This document shows positions 6,785 to 10,257 of a DNA stretch of 10,257 bases, piece by piece. The stretch is from NCBI GenBank assembly GCA_938014855.1, contig CALLQM010000247.1, positions 1 to 10,257 of the forward strand, written 5' to 3'. The notes beneath the pieces were generated by a model. It made no database searches. It saw only the letters and a program-made list of their open reading frames with translations, and was not told the origin of the DNA. The DNA is from an uncultured Clostridia bacterium (GTDB lineage Bacteria; Bacillota; Clostridia; Oscillospirales; Ruminococcaceae). Every line of letters begins with the position of its first letter. Position 1 is the first letter of the stretch. Made by a program: the position numbers and the translations under genes.

Positions 6785-6790
6785 GGAGGG
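6785..6790 (+). promoter_or_regulatory. Ribosome binding site deciding the ebfC start
   Basis: GGAGGG lies 7 nt upstream of GTG at 6798. A TTG in the same frame at 6783 overlaps this site, has no ribosome binding site of its own and would add five residues atypical of the family, so GTG is preferred. Confidence 0.75.
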
Positions 6791-6797
6791 ACTTATT

Positions 6798-7145
6798 GTG
6801 AAAGCAAGACTGCCACAAGGAATGGGCGGCGGCCCCAAAAATATGAACGCCATGATTCGCCAGGCTCAGAAAATGCAGGAAGATATGAAGAAAAAGCAAG
6901 ATGAGCTTGAGCAGATGGAATTCACCACCACCTCAGGCGGCGGAATGGTGGAAGTTTCGATCAACGGCAAAAAGGAAATTAAGTCGATTACCTTGAAACC
7001 CGAGATTGTAGATCCTGAAGATATTGATATGCTGCAAGATTTAGTTGTAGCGGCAGTGAATGAAGCAATTCGCACGGTTGAAGAAAAATCCTCGACAGAG
7101 ATGGAAAAAATTACCGGAAATCTCAATATTCCCGGAATGTTTTAA
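6798..7145 (+). CDS. ebfC: YbaB/EbfC family nucleoid-associated protein
   Basis: Members form dimers that bind DNA and are thought to influence nucleoid structure and possibly RecR-linked repair. With the GTG start the product has 115 residues. It opens with a glycine/methionine-rich stretch (MKARLPQGMGGGPKNMN), then a long charged helix (MIRQAQKMQEDMKKKQDEL). Next come the family-typical strand segment with GGGMVEVSINGKKEI and the acidic PEIVDPEDIDML motif, then a C-terminal helix ending in NIPGMF. It lies 24 nt after the dnaX stop and 8 nt before recR, the conserved dnaX-yaaK-recR arrangement, so it is part of that operon. Confidence 0.94.
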   Translation: MKARLPQGMGGGPKNMNAMIRQAQKMQEDMKKKQDELEQMEFTTTSGGGMVEVSINGKKEIKSITLKPEIVDPEDIDMLQDLVVAAVNEAIRTVEEKSSTEMEKITGNLNIPGMF

Positions 7146-7153
7146 GGAACGCT

Positions 7154-7753
7154 ATGGCATATAATGTTTTGCCGCTTACAAAGCTCATGGAGCAGTTTGA
7201 GCGTCTGCCCGGAATCGGCCGAAAGACCGCCCAGCGTTTAGCTTTTTATGTGCTTTCAATGCCGCAAGAAAAAGCAAAGCAGTTTGCGGATGCGATTTTG
7301 GAAGCACATGAAAAAATTAAGAAATGCAAGGTTTGTCAAAGCCTTACGGAAAACGAACTTTGTCCAATTTGTGCAGACAGCGCCCGCGATCACAGCACCA
7401 TTTGCGTGGTAGAGAATTCACAGGATGTGATTGCTTTTGAGCGCACAAAAGAATACCACGGGCTTTATCATGTGCTGCATGGATTGATTTCACCCATGGA
7501 TGGGATTGGACCTGATCAGCTTTACATCAAGGAGCTGTTGGCTCGATTGAGCGATGGAACGGTCAAAGAGGTGGTTATGGCTACGAACCCAACGGTTGAA
7601 GGGGAGGCAACGGCTATGTATATTGCACGTCTTCTCAAGCCAATGGGTGTACGGGTAACACGACTTGCTTATGGCATACCGGTCGGAAGCAATTTGGAAT
7701 ATGCAGACGAGGTAACGCTTTACCGTGCGTTGGAAGGCCGCAGCGAAATCTAA
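7154..7753 (+). CDS. recR: Recombination mediator protein RecR
   Basis: RecR acts with RecO (and RecF) to load RecA at single-stranded gaps during recombinational repair. The 199-residue length is exactly typical. The order of domains is complete: a helix-hairpin-helix at about 16-32 (RLPGIGRKTAQRLAFY), a C4 zinc finger with C58, C61, C70 and C73, and a Toprim domain from about residue 81 with the acidic E87 in ICVVEN. This is followed by the conserved ATNPTVEGEATAMY segment and a C-terminal GIPVGSNLEYAD block. AAGGA (7144-7148), overlapping the ebfC stop codon, serves as ribosome binding site 5 nt before the ATG. It is the last gene of the operon, followed by a strong terminator. Confidence 0.97.
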   Translation: MAYNVLPLTKLMEQFERLPGIGRKTAQRLAFYVLSMPQEKAKQFADAILEAHEKIKKCKVCQSLTENELCPICADSARDHSTICVVENSQDVIAFERTKEYHGLYHVLHGLISPMDGIGPDQLYIKELLARLSDGTVKEVVMATNPTVEGEATAMYIARLLKPMGVRVTRLAYGIPVGSNLEYADEVTLYRALEGRSEI

Positions 7754-7762
7754 AGTAAAGTC

Positions 7763-7799
7763 ACAGCCTTTGCGCGTACCGCGCGGGGGCTGTTTTTCT
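7763..7799 (+). terminator. Rho-independent terminator after recR
   Basis: A 14-bp stem (7763-7776 with 7780-7793) starts ACAGCC on the left and ends GGCTGT on the right. It includes three G-U pairs and a 3-nt loop, and is followed by TTTTCT. It ends the dnaX-ebfC-recR operon. Confidence 0.9.
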
Positions 7800-7866
7800 A
7801 GTTTTATTAGTGCATGCATTTGTTACGTTGGTAGGTATAAAAATCAATCGTTAAAGGGGTAACAAC

Positions 7867-8631
7867 ATGACGACCTTACATATGATTATGATTGTTTGTC
7901 CGCTTGTTTTTTTGGGAAGCTTTGTAGACAGTATTGCAGGCGGCGGCGGACTCATCAGCCTGCCTGCTTATTTGCTCACTGGAATTCCTGTACATGTAGC
8001 GTGTGCCAGCAACAAATTTTCTGCCTGCATCGGTAGTATTGTATCGGCATTGCGCTTTTATAGAAACGGAAAAGTACATGTGCGCAGTGCATTAATTTCC
8101 GCGGCACTGTCATTGGGCGGGGCAGTTATTGGGGTTCAAATGAACCTAATGTTTGATGCAAGCCTCTTGAAAAAAATCTTTCTCATGGTTTTACCGGTTG
8201 TTGCTGTGTTTGTTCTATTTGGAGGAAACAAACAAAGACGTGAACAGCTGTTGGAAGGGAAGAGACTGTATATCACTTGTGCAGTTATTGGATTTTTCTT
8301 GGGGATATACGATGGATTGATTGGTCCGGGAACCGGTACTTTTTTAATTTTTTGTTATACAACATTTGTGGGATTTGATTATGTGACGGCTAGTGGAAAC
8401 GCAAAAGTTGCGAATCTTTCATCCAACATTGCCAGTACCGTAATATTCTTTTTTGCGGGACAAATCTTATTTTCTATTGCAGTGCCTGCCGCGCTCTGCT
8501 GTATCTGCGGCGGATGGCTCGGAACCGGTATGGCAATCCAAAAAGGCAGCAAATTCATCAAAGCGGTTTTAATCGTGGTTTTGATCGGAATTTTTGCAAA
8601 GCTGATTTGGGATCTCCATTTATTTGGTTAG
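7867..8631 (+). CDS. TauE/SafE (TSUP) family membrane permease
   Basis: TSUP proteins are membrane carriers implicated in moving sulfite, sulfonates, sulfoacetate or related anions. The 254-residue product is hydrophobic throughout with about eight predicted spans arranged as two homologous halves. Each half opens with a glycine-rich signature: GSFVDSIAGGGGLISLP at 17-33 and GIYDGLIGPGTGTF at about 146-159. Other family-typical residues are the SNKFSA segment (48-53) and SGNAKVANLSSN near the same place in the second half. A purine-rich ribosome binding site (AAAGGGG, 7853-7859) precedes the ATG by 7 nt. It stands alone after the recR terminator, with no sulfur-metabolism genes nearby, so the substrate cannot be inferred. 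No convincing promoter is seen in the 67-nt gap after that terminator. Confidence 0.93.
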   Translation: MTTLHMIMIVCPLVFLGSFVDSIAGGGGLISLPAYLLTGIPVHVACASNKFSACIGSIVSALRFYRNGKVHVRSALISAALSLGGAVIGVQMNLMFDASLLKKIFLMVLPVVAVFVLFGGNKQRREQLLEGKRLYITCAVIGFFLGIYDGLIGPGTGTFLIFCYTTFVGFDYVTASGNAKVANLSSNIASTVIFFFAGQILFSIAVPAALCCICGGWLGTGMAIQKGSKFIKAVLIVVLIGIFAKLIWDLHLFG

Positions 8632-8642
8632 TTTTGATGTCA

Positions 8643-8671
8643 TTGACGAAAAGCAGAAATCATGGTATGAT
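8643..8671 (+). promoter_or_regulatory. SigA-type promoter of the GtrA-family gene
   Basis: TTGACG (8643-8648) and TATGAT (8666-8671) are separated by 17 nt. Both boxes have one mismatch. The predicted transcript would start near 8678, about 135 nt before the ATG at 8813, leaving a relatively long untranslated leader with only weak inverted repeats. Confidence 0.78.
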
Positions 8672-8812
8672 AGCTCCTACAAAGAAGCCTTAAATTGGGT
8701 TTAAAGCCCTTGTTTATGCCTTTTTGGAATACAGACTGCGGTATGTTTAATTTGTCAATTATGTGGCAAAATAAGGAAAGCAATGAAAAACTGATAAGAA
8801 AGGTTTCTATAC

Positions 8813-9214
8813 ATGGTACCATTTTTTCAATTTAAAAAGGAAGAATTCCAATGTTTGGTGAAATTTGGCATTACCGGTGTCATTAACACATTGGTGGACA
8901 TTGGTGTTTTTACGATTTTGTCTGTGGTGCTCGGATTAAATGTGTTTTTTGGACAGTGCTGTGGTTTTACTGCAGGAATGCTGAATAGTTATTTGGTCAA
9001 TCGAAAATGGACATTTAAATCGTGCGACCGTTTTTTTAGTTTGCAGTTGATTAAGTTTATCATCACTAATTTTACAATTTTGGCAATCAGTCTTTTATTA
9101 TTAAAAGTTTTTATAGAATTTTTTGGACTTGGAAAACTAATTGCAAAGCTTGCAACAACCTGCATTACGTTGCTTTTGAGCTTTTTCATCAATCGGTTTT
9201 GGGTTTTTCGTTAA
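8813..9214 (+). CDS. GtrA family small membrane protein
   Basis: GtrA-like proteins are four-span membrane proteins linked to transfer of polyprenyl-phosphate-bound sugars across the membrane for cell-surface polysaccharide or teichoic acid glycosylation. The 133-residue product fits the family in length. It has the N-terminal LVKFGITGVINTLVD (15-29), hydrophobic segments at about 16-39, 43-60, 78-100 and 106-126, the mid-protein SYLVNRKWTF (59-68), and the matching C-terminal FFINRFWVF (124-132). The latter two are the family's duplicated NR-W-F signature. AAGAAAGG (8796-8803) lies 9 nt before the ATG. No glycosyltransferase or flippase gene is adjacent, so its partner lies elsewhere or is unknown. 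It has its own promoter and is followed after 53 nt by smpB in the same direction. Confidence 0.9.
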   Translation: MVPFFQFKKEEFQCLVKFGITGVINTLVDIGVFTILSVVLGLNVFFGQCCGFTAGMLNSYLVNRKWTFKSCDRFFSLQLIKFIITNFTILAISLLLLKVFIEFFGLGKLIAKLATTCITLLLSFFINRFWVFR

Positions 9215-9267
9215 ATGCAGTTTGCCGCGTTGTAGATATAACTTAAAGACAGAAAGGAAGCTGACGG

Positions 9268-9738
9268 ATGGATAAAAAACCAACAAAAACGATCAGTGTA
9301 AACCGAAAAGCGCGGCATGAGTATTTCATTGAGGAGTCTTTTGAAGCAGGAGTTGAGCTGTTCGGTACTGAGGTGAAGTCACTGCGTGCTGGGTCGTGTA
9401 ATCTAAAAGATAGTTGGTGCGATATTACAAAAAATGGTGAGCTGTTTGTAAAACAGATGCATATTGCGCCTTATGAACATGGGAATATTTTTAATCGCGA
9501 TGCCTATCGTGACCGCCGTTTATTGATGCATAAGCGTGAAATCCGTAGACTAATGGGGCTTGTTGCACAGCAGGGGTATACCTTGATTCCGCTTTCGCTT
9601 TACTTTAAAGGTTCACGTGTAAAAATGCAGCTGGGACTTTGCAAAGGAAAACAGCTCCATGATAAACGCCGTGATATTGCAAAACGCGATGCACAGAGAG
9701 ATATTGACAGGGCTTTGCGGGATAGACAAAAAGCCTAG
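9268..9738 (+). CDS. smpB: SsrA-binding protein SmpB (trans-translation)
   Basis: SmpB binds the tRNA-like domain of tmRNA and delivers it to ribosomes stalled on broken messages, its C-terminal tail occupying the empty mRNA channel. The 156-residue product has the family features in order: the N-terminal NRKARHEYFI strand, FGTEVKSLRAG (32-42), the MHIAPYEHGN segment (64-73), a basic RDRRLLMHKREI helix start, TLIPLSLYF (105-113), GLCKGKQLHDKR and a highly basic C-terminal tail. Length is normal. AGAAAGGAAG (9251-9260) is the ribosome binding site, 7 nt before the ATG. Its partner RNA gene ssrA starts 45 nt downstream, and the ssrA -35 box overlaps the last codons of smpB. No clear separate smpB promoter was found in the short gap after the GtrA gene. 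Confidence 0.97.
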   Translation: MDKKPTKTISVNRKARHEYFIEESFEAGVELFGTEVKSLRAGSCNLKDSWCDITKNGELFVKQMHIAPYEHGNIFNRDAYRDRRLLMHKREIRRLMGLVAQQGYTLIPLSLYFKGSRVKMQLGLCKGKQLHDKRRDIAKRDAQRDIDRALRDRQKA

Positions 9739-9751
9739 TTTGTGCTATACT
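9723..9751 (+). promoter_or_regulatory. SigA-type promoter of ssrA
   Basis: TAGACA (9723-9728, inside the smpB 3' end) and TATACT (9746-9751) are separated by 17 nt, each one mismatch from consensus. Transcription would begin near 9758, about 25 nt upstream of the mature tmRNA 5' end. That leader contains a perfect 7-bp hairpin, ACGATTC-GCTTT-GAATCGT (9758-9776), presumably removed with the leader by RNase P. Confidence 0.78.
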
Positions 9752-9782
9752 ATTACTACGATTCGCTTTGAATCGTTTACAT

Positions 9783-10133
9783 GGGGATGTAAAGGCTTCG
9801 ACGGGGATTTTGAAGTCCGAGAAGCGAGTAGAGGAGCATGCACCTCTATAAAAGTATGACGTTTTTAAAATTAGACGACAACAATAATTTTGCTTTTGCT
9901 GCTTAATTAAGCAGCCATCTTTCCGCGTAGGACCACGGCCGCGGATAAGGTGTCGATTAGTGGTGAACGATCTGTCCGAGCGCCTCGTAGGATAAGACCG
10001 TATTAGGGGCTACCGAACCATTTAGCCTGTCTGTCGGCGATTTGGCAAGGGAATTTTAAAAGATAGACTGTACTCGGAGAAACTCGGATGAATGAGTTTT
10101 CGGACGCGGGTTCAATTCCCGCCATCTCCACCA
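9783..10133 (+). ncRNA. ssrA: Transfer-messenger RNA (tmRNA), one-piece
   Basis: tmRNA rescues stalled ribosomes by acting first as an alanyl-tRNA and then as a short message for a degradation tag. The 5' end GGGGATG (9783-9789) pairs with CATCTCC (10123-10129), followed by A and an encoded CCA (10131-10133). The 5' half has the conserved AAAGGCTTCGACGGGG after the acceptor strand. The T-arm GCGGG-TTCAATT-CCCGC lies just before the 3' acceptor strand. The tag frame is GAC AAC AAT AAT TTT GCT TTT GCT GCT TAA (9877-9906). By comparison with the TAGTC-GCA resume context of E. coli, TAGAC (9872-9876) precedes the resume codon, giving the encoded tag DNNNFAFAA. If the preceding GAC were used it would be DDNNNFAFAA. 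The tag stop sits in an 18-bp palindrome (9898-9915), the usual helix 5. Length is 351 nt. Confidence 0.97.
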
Positions 10134-10164
10134 ATGAATCTCGACCGTACCGGCTGAGGCGTTT

Positions 10165-10194
10165 TAGCGCTGGCATGTTTGCCGGCGCTATTTT
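10165..10194 (+). terminator. First hairpin terminator after ssrA
   Basis: An 11-bp stem, TAGCGCTGGCA (10165-10175) with TGCCGGCGCTA (10180-10190), has one G-U pair and a TGTT loop, and is followed by TTTT. It lies 31 nt past the tmRNA CCA end. Confidence 0.8.
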
Positions 10195-10199
10195 CATCG

Positions 10200-10240
10200 A
10201 AAAAGGCTCTGGAATCTCAAATGATTCCAGAGCCTTTTTT
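10200..10240. terminator. Second, probably bidirectional, hairpin terminator
   Basis: A perfect 17-bp inverted repeat (10200-10216 with 10223-10239) has a 6-nt loop TCAAAT. It carries an A-run on its left and a T-run on its right, so it can terminate transcription from both strands. A convergent gene may therefore lie just beyond the right edge. Confidence 0.88.
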
Positions 10241-10257
10241 CGATAGTCCATTTCCGT

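Noticed and set aside
6783..6797. TTG start for ebfC at 6783
   Set aside because: It overlaps the GGAGGG ribosome binding site, which instead serves GTG at 6798.
8716..8835. Small frame (39 codons, ATG 8716) in the gtrA leader
   Set aside because: It has no ribosome binding site, overlaps the gtrA start out of frame and shows no protein-like features.
9659..9859. Plus-strand frame of 66 codons across the smpB end and the tmRNA 5' half
   Set aside because: It overlaps smpB in another frame, the ssrA promoter and structured tmRNA, with no ribosome binding site or family likeness.
10003..10251. Minus-strand open frame of 82 codons containing MAGIEPASE
   Set aside because: It is the antisense of the tmRNA 3' half and its terminators. 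The MAGIEPAS string is a well-known false translation of the complement of a T-arm (GGTTCAATTCC).
1..10257. CRISPR arrays, insertion sequences, integrases, toxin-antitoxin or phage-defence genes
   Set aside because: No regularly spaced repeats, transposase or recombinase motifs, or compact toxin/antitoxin pairs were found. From prfB onward, almost all sequence is accounted for by core genes and their signals.

Overview
The window looks like a core chromosomal segment of a low-to-medium GC Gram-positive bacterium, most likely a clostridial Firmicute (Oscillospiraceae/Ruminococcaceae-like; the family assignment is inference). The reasons are the block SRP RNA - dnaX - ebfC/yaaK - recR, which is conserved in Bacillus and Clostridia, strong Shine-Dalgarno sites, near-consensus SigA-type promoters with 17-bp spacers, TTG/GTG starts, a DegV protein, and smpB directly followed by a one-piece tmRNA gene.

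Layout. 1-872 (minus strand, visibly AT-rich): two membrane proteins of unknown function, the distal one running off the left edge. 873-1083: divergent intergenic region with a good promoter for prfB. 1084-2208: prfB (release factor 2) as one uninterrupted frame with no programmed frameshift, closed by a perfect 12-bp terminator hairpin. 2313-3917: a class B penicillin-binding protein. 3918-4071: leader with a clear promoter and a possible 9-residue mini-ORF. 4072-4929: a degV-family gene whose conserved C-terminus lies in another frame (4791-4886), so the gene appears broken by a small internal deletion of about 52 bases. 4919-5122: promoter, SRP RNA and its terminator. 5148-7753: dnaX, ebfC and recR, closely spaced and co-oriented, ending in a strong terminator. 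7867-8631: a TauE/SafE-family permease. 8813-9214: a GtrA-family small membrane protein behind a consensus promoter and a leader of about 135 nt. 9268-9738: smpB. 9783-10133: ssrA (tmRNA), with its promoter embedded in the end of smpB. It is followed by two hairpin terminators close to the right edge.

How the genes work together. Three translation/protein-quality elements are present: RF2 for termination at UAA/UGA, and SmpB with tmRNA for rescuing stalled ribosomes. SRP RNA guides membrane-protein targeting. DnaX (replicative clamp loader), EbfC (nucleoid-associated) and RecR (recombinational repair) form a DNA-maintenance operon. The PBP acts in cell-wall cross-linking.

I see no novel multi-gene system, CRISPR array, insertion sequence or prophage. 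The most noteworthy point is the frameshifted degV. Lesser points are the frameshift-free prfB, the KTA variant of the PBP KTG box, the degV leader, and the two unassigned AT-rich membrane genes at the left edge.
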